Positions 54,487 to 64,000 of a DNA stretch of 64,000 bases are shown here, one piece after another (position 1 is the first letter of the stretch; every line of letters begins with the position of its first letter). Made by a program: the position numbers and the translations under genes. Below the pieces are notes generated by a model, which made no database searches, was not told where the DNA came from, and was given only the letters and a program-made list of their open reading frames with translations. This DNA comes from Physcia stellaris (taxonomy: Eukaryota; Ascomycota; Lecanoromycetes; Caliciales; Physciaceae): positions 682,001-746,000 of the forward strand of contig JABSSW010000010.1 of the NCBI GenBank assembly GCA_018902385.1, given 5' to 3'.

Positions 54487-55880
54487 CTCCGTGCATTGAA
54501 TTTGCCGTTCAGCTCACTGATCGAATCTGAATCTCAGAGTACACAGAATCTACGTCGCCATCAGTCTCTCGGCCTCGAACAAAAAGCACTGTCATTTGAA
54601 GAGGTTCAAATGACCACAGCGCTGGAAGCAGCATCGTGTACCACCCTTCATACTACACCTGAACTAACGGTATTTCAGTCATCGATCGCAGACGCTTTCG
54701 ATGAATCGAGGGGATCGGAGCCAGACAATGTAGTGGATGGGGCTACAAGGCATTTTTTAAAGGAAACATTCTCCAATCGTCAAGCATTACAGCTTCGATC
54801 GCAGTCACAACGCTGGTAGTGGAGACAGACCGAAACGGCAGTGTATTCACTGCTTCGGTTGCATTTGTTCTTGTGGAATCTGGTGGTACCTGGTGAGCAC
54901 AATGCTTCCTTGCGAATATTATTTCATGCGCTGGTGGAGGGTGGCACTTCAATTTTCGCCTTTACAGGTTCTCCAGCGGAACGCTTTAGGGGCGTTCTCG
55001 AGCTTTGCTCTAATTAAATCTCAGCTGAGTGCCACCTTCAACCAGAGTGCCACACCAGTGCATGGGATGGCGGGATAATGTCCAGTTACCTATGCTTCGC
55101 GGTATTGACTAGACATCTAGGTGAAATGGTGGCTCACATGGGCTCGGACCACGGAGCCCATTGTGCCCTTTGCCATTTCGCCCTTCTGGGGGCGGTGGTG
55201 ATATCGGCAGCATCGGGTAAGGCCCTCCTTATCTATTCTCCTCGCTATTTGAGTATTTCTATATCATAACAAGCATTCGCATAAGGACTATGTGGCATTT
55301 TTACTCTCTCTCTCGGTACGTTGCTGATAACTAGAATGCTAAATACTGTATTCAATCTGTTTATGAGTTCTGGCTTTGACTCCAAAGACCTAAAGTCTCC
55401 ACGTAGTCCGGAAGAGCCGAGCGATCCTGACCAAGACACCAACCTTTCAGCTTCTAAGGAAAGAAACCTGTTAAGCGTATCCTCAAAAAGCAGTCCAACA
55501 TCATGCGCTACGGAAGCCACGGAGTCAGACTGCTCTGTCATCTACATTGCCTTTAATGCCAGCAGCACCGCAACTTGCACAATCAGTTATTTCTCGACAG
55601 TGACAGGTAAGTACATCAATAAATTTTTCCATTAAGAAACGAGGCTCAAGATTTAATTGGTTGAGTGATGCTAAGTTCGAAAGGAAAATTCCAGGCTGCA
55701 GTCTAAATGGTGCAACGACAACATATTTTGGAACTAGCAGGATGCAGTATCAACTGCTTCCATACAGCCTTGCAACCATTCATGCTCGACAGGTGTAGCA
55801 GCCGACGATGATTAGGCGAAAGCTTCCGGAGCCCACCAACGGTGATGCCAGAAACTGTGTTCTCACCGCTTCCAAAGAAG
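54487..55880 (+). pseudogene. Decayed second copy of the Ser/Thr-rich secreted protein gene
   Basis: Several landmarks match the intact gene at 43747-46770 in the same order. SITASIAVTTLVVETDRNG..VLVESGGTW matches TITAPTTVTTPILNTEHGN..VIIVGPGGTW. The intron donor at 54893 splits the same Trp codon, and the acceptor at 55120 (CATCTAG) matches CCTAG. WxNGGSHMGSDHG matches WWNGGTDGL. A PLCPLPFRPSGG-like stretch matches PPCIWPFCPPGG in a shifted frame. The Cys module TSCATEATESDCSVIYI..CTISYFSTVTG..CSLNG matches, here split by an extra intron (GTAAGT at 55609, CCAG near 55693). RRKLPEPTNGDA matches QKRVLPTPSGNA. Lesions include a stop at the second Trp, frame changes and loss of the signal peptide and the whole globular domain. 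Divergence looks considerable, so the copy is not recent. Confidence 0.7.
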
Positions 55881-56570
55881 GTGATTATTCCATTTTTTGG
55901 TCATGATACCATTATCGTTCCAAGTTGGGAAGCCCCGGGCCAGTTGTCTCCAAGCACTGAGGCTGCAGGCCACTTTGGTACTGAACAGAGCATCACTCGC
56001 ACCAGACAAAATTGAGTGCCGTAAGATGAATCACTCGCCAGATGGAGGTCACCCGAGCTTGGAATGCAAAACAGAGATTATAGACATTGCCAATATTCAT
56101 ACTGAAGCACTAATAAGGTCGTATTAGGGGTACGTAGCATGGTTAGTTGTGGGCCTACAAGAGGAAAGCATAGGAACAAAAAACTCAGAATACAAAACGA
56201 CGATGAGAAGCAGGAGAAGGGGGAGAAAAAGTAAGGGCAACATTAGGGGAAAGAAGAACTTACAGTGTTCATCAGCTTCAAAATCGGAATTCAGATCGAC
56301 AAGTCAATTAAATAACTTCCTCATACAGCGAGCAATGACCCTGCCCTGTCCAGTAGCGACACTCGAATCCAACCAATTCATCATATTACAGACGACATCT
56401 GGACGTATACTCCCTTGATAAGTGGCACTTACCATAGCATATACAACCGATAAGTTCCCCTTCTTCAATTCTCATGTACGTATTCTGCGTATCTCCCGTC
56501 CGTATCGCAATGCCGAGCCGTACCTTTACTTCTCTAATTTTCATATAAGAACACCCAGCCTCCCCATATG
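55881..56570. other. Intergenic, about 690 bp
   Basis: Faint continuation of the decayed copy may reach about 56000. Otherwise no coding signal. Confidence 0.45.
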
Positions 56571-58336
56571 TTACCTCTCACTTTTAGCATACCACTCTCC
56601 ACCTCTTCCTTCCTCGACCACTTTTCCGCTGACTCCCCTCATCCTCACCCCCTTACCCCAGTCAACCGCCTCTCCTTCATCCATGTCGAGACCAGAGCTC
56701 ATCACTCTGTGCCCGGCATACCCTTTAGTTAACCCCTCATAGTCTCTCAGCTTTCCATTCCCAAAGCCCAAGCTGTTTCCGGTGCCAGGAACTAATGGAC
56801 GCTGATGCGGCGTCTGAGTTCGGCGGGCGTTTGGCGGGGTTGGTGGGTTCATCTCAAGTGGCGAGAAGTTCTCGTTGTTCCAAGCTAGAGTTGGAGCAGA
56901 TTGAGGAACCGGTGCATAATTATTTCTCGTGGTTCGCAGATGACGGAGCTCGTGAATCGGGGAGGTTGGCGGTGAGGGGGAAGAGGGATATGTGATCCAG
57001 TTGTCGTCTGGCACAGATGGCGCGGTGGAGCGGGGACGGGTTGAGTTGGGTCTTGTCGATGGTGGACGCGTCGAAGTCGGCCGGGAGAAATCAGTGTAGT
57101 TGGAAGGTGATTGGATAGGCTGAGGCGGAATTTGAGCATGGGAGGATCGCTGCAACGGTGGCTGATCGTAGAAGGAGTGTGGCCGGTTCAGAGATCGTTG
57201 GGCGACGTTGGCATGGGACGAGCGTTGAGAAAGGGGCTGGTCATAGAAAGGTTCTGGCGCGTCAGCCCTCGAAGCCCGTGGGCTTACAGATGGATGAGGA
57301 ACATCAGCAATATTGTCGGATGAGCAGGTCCGGGTGTGCATGAACGGTACTGTACGTGGAGGTGAAATGAGAGGGTCGTCCACGCCTGATTCCCTTTTGC
57401 TGCTGGCGCTTGTGGTTGTCATCTGACTGGTGCGATTGTCTATGATGGAAGACTTATTTCGTTTATGGGCCCTCGACGTGAGATTATCCTCAAGGGGATT
57501 CATGTCCGGCGGTAGTTTTGAGATCTTGCGAAAGACAATGGCAAGGTATATTGATATCACCAAGGAACAGACATGGAGGCTACCGTTGACCACACTCAGG
57601 AGAAAGGTTGAAAGGAGTATCTTGTAGCTCGCTGAGTCTGTGCCGAACAATGTCTGCCATCGTCCCGGTGTATCTGGTTGGCTAAGGTACTCCGTATGCG
57701 CCATCAAGGCGGTAAATGCATAGAATGGGATCAGCCCTGTGTCAATTATTGCTGCGAAGATCATGTAGCTGGCTGAAGAGGCTGGTGTGCGAGCTTTAGC
57801 AGATCGAGAGAGATGATAAACAGCATATACAGTGTGCAGTAAGGCCATGCCAGGCTGCACTACAATATCAGTCTAATCTCAAGCACATTTCCGAGTTTCC
57901 ATAGCTTACCGCGACCCGTATGATCCAGCCGACAGTGCTCTGGGTCCCTTTAACGCAGATGACACAGAACAGCATACCCATTGCGCCAAGAAGCGACAAT
58001 GTACGGACAAACAATTGAGCCCATCGCACCCACTTTACCTTTGCTTTCGTCCGAGGACTCATGGGCTTCCAGTCCAGGTTGCCATACGGGCTAAGAGTGT
58101 TAGCAACTTGGTTCCGCTATTGCCTTCCGGACAGCCTGGACGTACACAACAAAGTAGGAGTCAGGATGTCTGTTAAACTCCTTTGCGTTGATAAGAGGGC
58201 CATCTTGTTTCGGACGCTGGACCGGCGGCGCAAGACTAGCCTGCGAAACGGCCTTTGGGTTGAAGCCTTTATCGGTCGGATGTACGAAAGTGTATTTTGA
58301 AGGGTGGTCGTAGAGGAAGGGCGGTTCAATGCCCAT
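56571..58336 (-). CDS. Fungal integral membrane protein with a long disordered tail, 551 aa
   Basis: Exons 58146-58336, 57910-58090 and 56571-57854. The introns are 58091-58145 (GTACGT..TCTTAG) and 57855-57909 (GTAAGC..GTGCAG), giving the continuous joins DSYFVV-PYGNLDWKPMSP and IIRVA-PGMALLHTVYAVYHL. An N-terminal cytosolic segment (FNPKAVSQASLAPP, RPKQDGPLI) precedes four likely membrane helices: LSLLGAMGMLFCVICV, ALLHTVYAVYHL, YMIFAAIIDTGLIPFYAFTAL and ILLSTFLLSVVNGSLHVCSLVISIYLAIVF. A ~300-residue Ser/Pro/Arg-rich tail follows, with repeats such as FYDQP..QRSSHA and STRPPSTRP. The family is conserved in ascomycetes as far as I recall. Its function is unknown; a plasma-membrane sensor or scaffold role is a guess. 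It diverges from ARH1 with 209 bp between ATGs. Confidence 0.82.
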
Positions 58337-58545
58337 TGCTCTTTACAATCTACTACTCAGATATAAATAGGATGTAGCGACTGTGAACAATCAATGACTC
58401 TTGTAAATTCCGGTCGCGTGGTCATGGAATGGCGACCACATGGTTCTGGACAATGCCATTCAGAAAACAGGGTGGTTGACCCAGCAACAATCCATTAGCG
58501 CCACCTCGGTCCTAATGATTTTCCGTAGGAGGCAAAAATGTTGAA
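58337..58545. promoter_or_regulatory. Shared divergent promoter of the membrane protein and ARH1
   Basis: Both ATGs lie within 209 bp, so this short stretch must hold both promoters. AGATATAAATAG at about 58359-58370 is TATA-like and lies ~25-35 nt from the membrane-protein ATG. Confidence 0.45.
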
Positions 58546-60200
58546 ATGAATCTTCCGCGCATCGAAGGCCGCAACCACATGAGGGCTTTAAGCCTTGCTC
58601 GACGCCCCGTCTTCCAGTCCGTGCAATGTAGTGGAAGAGGGACACGAAATGGGGGACTAATAGCACATCCCACGCAAACGCCGTGCAGGCAAAAACACAA
58701 TGTCGCCAGCACAGGGAGGTCGTTCCGTATGGCCGTCCTTGGATCTGGACCGGCCGGGTTCTACACCGCATACAAGGTGATGTCAAGCATCAACAATGCG
58801 GTTGTGGATATGTATGAGCAGTTGCCTGTGCCCTTTGGTCTTGTTAGATTCGGTGTCGCACCGGACCACCCTGATGTCAAGGTACGTCCGTCGATCCTAC
58901 AGCTAAGCAAACCCTGAGTCTTTGGCAACCGTGGCCGACCGCTTGCTAATGATATCATTAATTCATGTAGAACTGCCAGGACAAGTTCACAGAGGTTGCC
59001 TCATCTCCAAATTTCAACTTCATTGGAAACATCGATATCGGCACAGACCTGCGGCTGGCCTCTCTCCGAGCCCACTACGATGCTATAGTGTTCGCATATG
59101 GGGCCTCCAAGGATCGCAAGTTAAAAATACCCGGCGAAGAAAATCTCAAATGCATTTATTCAGCACGCGCCTTTGTTGGCTGGTACAACGGTCTTCCAGA
59201 GTATGCTGATCTGGCGCCCAACTTGGAGGCAGGCGAAGAGGCGATTGTAATCGGGCAAGGCAATGTAGCCCTCGATATTGCGCGCACTCTTCTCTGTGAT
59301 ATAGGTCGTCTGCGGAAGACCGACATGACCGAGCAGGCGATCGCCACTGTTTCTAAGAGCAGGATAAAGAGAGTAAGGGTGGTTGGTCGAAGAGGGCCGA
59401 TGCAGGCTGCGTTCACCATCAAAGAAGTTCGCGAACTCATGAAGCTCCCGAATGTCACCTTCGACCCCATTGCGCCCAGCCTCATGCCTTCGGATCCAAA
59501 GGTGCTTCCAAGGACGGCGAGGCGGCTAACAGAACTTCTTCAAAAGGGCTCAACGACGCCGGATGCTGATGCCTTGAGAAAATGGTCACTCGACTTTTTC
59601 CTCTCCCCGTCTTCCTTCGATGCTTCATTGAGCAAGCCTGGGACGATCGGGTCAATGACGTTCATCAAGAATCAGATCGCGGACAGTGATCCTTTCTCAT
59701 CTTCAGCCCGCATCTCAGCCACAGATGAACGACTCACGCTCCCTGCAGATGTCGCCTTCCGCAGCATAGGTTACCGGGCAGAACCCATAATAGGCATGCA
59801 AGAGGTCGGAATACCCTTCGACGCTCAGCGCGGAGTCATCCCTAATGACGGTCAAGGTCGGATTATCACCAATGCCGAAGGCGAGATTTCAACTCTTCCA
59901 GGGATGTATTGTTCAGGATGGGTGAAGCGAGGGCCCACAGGTGTTATTGCAAGTACTATGGAAGACGCCTTCTCAACTGCCGAAGCCATAGCCGCCGATT
60001 GGGAAACCAAGGCACCATTCTTGAGTGGTGGAGATGGGTGGGAGGCCTTGAAGAGGGAAGTCAAGACCGATAAGGTGAGGACGGTCAGCTGGTCGGATTG
60101 GAAGCGGATTGATGCTGCTGAGAAGAAGAGAGGGGCGATTAGGGAAAAGGAAAGAGAGAAATTAACCAGTGTGGGGGATATGCTGAAAGCGCTTGATTGA
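58546..60200 (+). CDS. ARH1: NADPH:adrenodoxin (ferredoxin) oxidoreductase, mitochondrial
   Basis: Exons 58546-58881 and 58971-60200 with an 89-nt intron (GTACGT..CATGTAG) give 521 aa. The start at 58546 is the first ATG opening the frame; an upstream ATG at 58538 is followed at once by a stop. The N-terminus is a basic presequence (LARRPVFQSV). FAD-binding GxGxxG follows in MAVLGSGPAGFYTAY, then [23 protein letters not shown]. The NADPH-binding segment is EEAIVIGQGNVALDIARTLL, with VVGRRGPMQAAFTIKE. The C-terminal FAD loop is GMYCSGWVKRGPTGVIASTM. All are intact. The enzyme passes electrons from NADPH to matrix ferredoxin for Fe-S cluster assembly and heme A synthesis, and is essential in yeast. 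Confidence 0.96.
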
Positions 60201-61245
60201 AGTTTCAAGGAACAGAAAATACCATCATTGAGGACAATAAGCTGTTTACCAGGTCAGTTATTAGTCTAAGTATCCCCTTCTTGTTTTTTTATTCATCGAC
60301 GCATCTTTACTGTGTGCATTTGCATACTCCCATTTCCCTCCCACTTGATGGCTGAGATCTGTAAGTCTTAACCTCAGGCTTATAAGGTCATGTTTCTAAA
60401 TCACTCATCTCGTCTTAAAACACCGGCTTCGTTTTCTCTCTGACACATATCAATGTAAAGCAAATCCCTATCATCGATTTCATAGTGCTTTCACCACTTC
60501 GCGCATTTACGAATTCGAAAATCCATCATTTCGTGACGCTGCTAAGCTTCAAAAGTATGTACAGGATTGCGCGATTTCGTAGGGCTAACTAACGACTCGA
60601 TAACGTGATAGTTTGACGATGGCGACATAGCAAGATGACGATAACTGGCTCTCGGGACGAAAAACTACCGAAAGAAAAGCTTGTAAATCCACCTAATGCG
60701 AAGGGCCATAATGGAATATCACGTGGGCTGCCAGCACGTGGAGCAATGCCCCGTGTTTGCATCGCTCCACACAGACGTTCTCCCAATATTGGGCAAGGTG
60801 GAATTGAGTGGATGGTCATGGCACTTGACAGTTCGTTGATCCAAATTAGAAAGAGACACACGTCTGTCCACATTGAGGTCCCAGTGGGAGCTAGGGTTGA
60901 TGCTTGAGGGGGCCATGGGATAGGTTTGAGATTCTGGAAATAAGGCTCAGTAGCCAGATCATGGTATGAGCCATGGAGTTCCATTGATGAACAATTTTGT
61001 CTTTGAAGAGGCCGGCTATCTTTCGCCAAGGCAGCATGTGCCTGTTTTCGGATTCAGGGGAGGATGACAAGCTTCATGAGATAGACAGGATTCGTTCGTG
61101 ACGAGCTTCTAAGAATCCTTCTATCAAACCGGTCAATGAGATCAATGGTTATCGCTCAGACAAATAACAATACACGACCAGGGTATGCTCTAATTGCGAA
61201 GCTGCGCTCAAGCTCGGCAAAATATCAGACTGGTAACTGCCGAGC
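60201..61245. other. Intergenic, about 1 kb
   Basis: 3' flanks of two convergent genes. The 146-codon minus frame at 60589-61029 and its plus-strand overlaps show no motif and no splice support. Confidence 0.5.
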
Positions 61246-62666
61246 TCACTCAACAGCGGACGGAGACCATACATCTTCAGCGACAGACTCGTCGCCAAGA
61301 CTGATGGACAATTGCCCACGCTCACCTGGATCAAATAGTTCAGCTCATCATTCCTGCACTTAGCTCTCGTTGCAAGAGCGAACCGGACCTCCACTTACTG
61401 ATAACATCGCGATTCCTCCAATAGCCTGCTTTCCCGTGCCTAACGCACATGGCGTTAATCGCTGTGGCAGCTTCCCAGAGCCGATACCAAGACGACCGAT
61501 CAACCTGATCATAGCTCGTCGAGATCGCCATGACGCATCGGTCGTCTATAGTCATTCAGCAACGTCCGACGCAATAGTACTAAAAACAATGTGTGAGGGA
61601 AAAGGGTGATCGCGGGAACATACCAGCTCGATCAACATACGGCAGCCAAACTTCAGCACCGCTTCGAGCTGCGGGCCCGAAGGTGATTCTGGCCTTCGAA
61701 GCATTCATCCGGTCTATAATGCCCTCGCATGATCTATAGATTCCGGGCCCACCGACTCGCCCTTCGCAGGTTACGCTTGGGACGAATGCTGCGACCGTTA
61801 CTGCAAGGTCGTCGTCACCTCCTGGGCAAAGATGCGGGCATTAGCCCGGTGCTTACTTTCGTGCAAAAGGTGATGGTGGCTATCTGAGAAGCCTCTTACC
61901 GAAGTTGATGGCACATCCACCGACGGAGGGAATGCCATTAGCACAATTTCGGATTACGCTGAGTGCTGCTGCAGCGGCTTGTTTTGGTGATGCGCGAGCG
62001 GGCAATCTGCCGGTATTTGTTCAGTTTCATATATTGGGAAGGCAGAAGCTTGCGAGCACGCGGCGGGAAAGGCTCAATATGAAGATGACAGCGATGTTGG
62101 ATCGCGTAAGTGTACTGAAATTGAGGCACAAAGTCCCACTGGGTCATCAACGGGAAGAGTGGCGACGATTCTTCATCCATGCCCTCGCGAAGGTCGAGTA
62201 CTACACAACACAAGTAATAGGCTCCAGGATCTCTCACCTCGTTGGCGGTTTCAGTATAGGCTCAATAGCACATCTACCATCGGCTGAAAGTTGGTGAGTG
62301 CGCCACATTGATCAACATGCATACATAGAACCTACAACTCAGATATCGCTTCGGAAGCCCAACGTCGTATATACCTCCATCTCCGCGTTCTCCAAAGTAA
62401 AGCTGTGTGCCAACGGTCAAAGGGATAAAGCCCCAAGCTTGTAAGCAGCTACCCGGGTATAGGTTGTAGCCAAATCGTGGTCCGTCACAGCGATACTGGC
62501 CCCTTGTAAGGATTGACGTCAAATTAGAGGTTTTCCATGAGTCACTGATACTCGAGGTATTTAACTTTTCGCCGGGCGCGATGGAGAGAGGGTATAGAGT
62601 CGGCGATGAAAAGGTTTTGATCGCGAGGACCGTCAGGAGAAAGATTTGGAGCGACATCAGATACAA
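61246..62666 (-). CDS. Secreted Cys-containing protein of unknown function, 308 aa, six exons
   Basis: Exons 62336-62666, 62238-62283, 61900-62006, 61624-61821, 61399-61545 and 61246-61343 are consistent in phase, with donors GTAGGT, GTGAGA, GTAAGA, GTATGT and GTAAGT. Intron 2 is long (231 nt); its acceptor (CCGGCAG) was chosen because it keeps the LPARASPKQAAAAAL frame. The protein begins MYLMSLQIFLLTVLAIKTFSS (signal peptide). The body has CDGPRFGYNL..SCLQAW, GDGGIYDVGLPKRYLSSDGRC, VIRNCANGIPSVGGCAINFGG, CEGRVGGPGIYRSCEGII, WLPYVDRADDRCVM, and LWEAATAINAMCVRHGKAG, with a tail FDPGERGQLSISLGDES. The Cys positions and the repeated AAxxxxxxC..G..G units resemble a family of fungal secreted proteins of unknown role. 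It is divergent from the gene at 63324. Confidence 0.72.
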
Positions 62667-63323
62667 TCATCGCACTCCTACGAAGAGCAAAAAGCAATTG
62701 TCACCAAGCACGATAAAAGGTATTCCGGGATGTTAATGTCGGCACAGTGTACACCCGAGATTCATCGCTAGTATCCCTTGCACTGGTGTGGCATTTTGGT
62801 TCTGAGTGGCACTTAGCCAATTGCACTTAGCTGACGACGAACTAAAGCGATGCTCGGAAATGTCCCCAGAGCGTTACGCTGCCGGAAATCTGTAATCGCG
62901 AAATCTGAAGTGCCATCCTCCACCAGGGCATGGGATAATAATTATAGATCCATATCTAATGACCCGTTCTCGATTTCGACTAACATCCAGATCGACACAT
63001 GTGTCCTAGCTTACAATATGGCGGGCCATCGGAGAAAAGCTTCCTTGAGATCGACAGCAAATGATCCTCAGAGTGTCAAGCGCAATTTTTTTCTGCTTTC
63101 CACGTTCACCCGAATGGAAATTCCTTCATCTGATGCGACTTCCGCAATGGCGTGATTTGTTTGAGAGGCGCTTTGGCGATAACGCGCACCAAAGCCCGCT
63201 TGGAATCGCGGAAAACCCCTAATGATCAACAGCCAACCACGGCTTGATTCTACATTTCAACAAGATATATGACGGTATGTTGATGTGCTTCAGGGTCTCG
63301 AATATGCAAAATTAAGCTCTACG
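62667..63323. other. Divergent promoter of two secreted-protein genes
   Basis: About 660 bp between the two ATGs. No coding signal is visible on either strand except short motif-less frames (62850-63155). Confidence 0.5.
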
Positions 63324-64000
63324 ATGTGGCGACAGAGTATTGCAGTCCTATACTCGATCTTCAATTGTAGCCTAGCGCTCACGAGCAGCAAGGACAATTT
63401 CACCACACCTTCGATACAGACTAGCGTAGCGGACCCACCTCCATTTAACTGCGTGGGACAGCAACAATGGACAAGGCCACTTCTTCGAGAATCAGATTGC
63501 TATGGAACTTTATTCCTCCTCCACCGGGTAGGAGAAGCTATGAAGAGCGGGCTTTACGAATTCTTAGCGACTGGGATCATTCCGACTCATACACAATTCA
63601 AACCCATACATACACCGATCAGACTCCGAACATGTGGGTTGCGAGGTGTTGCCTTAAAACTTTGCATGGCTGATACATCGACAGTATCCTGCACTTTGGT
63701 GGTCCAGATGGTCAGTGATGCTGGTCATATACCTGGAAAGGCACCTGGAGGACAAGAGTATGTATTTACAGACCTGGCATCTTTCAACGATATCGAAGAA
63801 GCCGCAGAAAGTGTCTTCCTTCGATGTGTAATGGGACAGGATTTAGCGGGATGGCACTCTGCAGGTAAGTCATCGGAAATTTTTGGCAGCTAAAGAGAGA
63901 GAGAGAGAGAGAAACGATGTGTTTCACTCCAATCTAACCAGCCTATCATATATAGGTCGGAGGCACGGAATAATTGTGTCATTTTGGGCCACGGGTTCCC
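63324..64000 (+). CDS. Secreted Cys-containing protein, cut by the right window edge
   Basis: The ATG at 63324 gives MWRQSIAVLYSIFNCSLALTSS, a likely signal peptide. The mature part has FNCVGQQQW, RESDCYGTLFLL, LRTCGLRGVALKLCM, VSCTLVVQM and ASFNDIEEAAESVFLRCV. A GTAAGT donor at 63865 and a TATATAG acceptor ending at 63955, with a CTAAC branch site just upstream, remove an in-frame stop. The frame then continues GRRHGIIVSFWATGS to the window end. The end pattern EAA..C(V)..G..GG..G..VS resembles the C-terminal unit of the gene at 61246-62666, so the two may be distant paralogs. Without the splice the frame stops at 63893. The C-terminus lies outside the window. Confidence 0.65.
63894..63912 (+). 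repeat. (AG)n microsatellite
   Basis: A run of about nine AG dinucleotides lies inside the predicted intron of the right-edge gene, between its donor and branch site. Confidence 0.95.

Noticed and set aside
60589-61029. 146-codon minus-strand frame
   Set aside because: No motif, overlapping open frames on the other strand, and no promoter or splice support.
1-64000. Transposons, retroelements or a CRISPR array
   Set aside because: No transposase, reverse transcriptase or integrase frame, no long terminal repeats and no regularly spaced repeats were seen.

Overview
The window is nuclear DNA of a filamentous ascomycete (Pezizomycotina). The evidence is many short spliceosomal introns, mostly 47-125 nt with GT..AG ends and CTAAC/CTGAY-like branch sites, monocistronic genes on both strands, and typically fungal families: a CYP61/ERG5-type P450, a NACHT-ankyrin STAND protein, Ser/Thr-rich secreted proteins and an F-box protein. 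The class cannot be settled from the sequence. The Ser/Thr-rich and Cys-rich secreted families suggest Dothideomycetes, Lecanoromycetes or a related group (inference).

Layout. 0-26 kb is gene-sparse and accessory in character: a secreted beta-propeller gene with a broken frame, an F-box gene, small Cys-rich or hypothetical genes, a 3'-5' exonuclease-domain gene, a Thr-rich secreted protein, decayed coding remnants, a fungal MFS transporter and a large protein of unknown function (801 aa). 26-42 kb is conserved and mostly housekeeping: ERG5, two neighbouring membrane proteins of unknown function, a rhodanese-domain protein, SRP68 and a PPR protein sharing one divergent promoter. 43-56 kb is accessory again: an intact 849-aa Ser/Thr-rich secreted protein, an ankyrin pseudogene, a 1222-aa NACHT-ankyrin (NLR-like) gene, then a decayed second copy of the Ser/Thr-rich gene. 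56-64 kb holds a membrane protein, mitochondrial adrenodoxin reductase (ARH1) and two divergent secreted Cys-rich proteins, the last cut by the window edge.

How the genes relate. ERG5 acts late in ergosterol synthesis. SRP68 belongs to the signal recognition particle. ARH1 feeds electrons to mitochondrial ferredoxin, and the PPR protein probably handles mitochondrial RNA. These are not one pathway. The most system-like parts are the NLR locus, flanked by an ankyrin pseudogene and by an intact and a decayed copy of one secreted-protein family, and the membrane-protein pair at 30.6-34.5 kb.

Intron positions were read by eye from splice consensus, reading frame and remembered family conservation. 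No search or transcript data were available. No tRNA, rRNA, CRISPR array or recognisable transposon was found.
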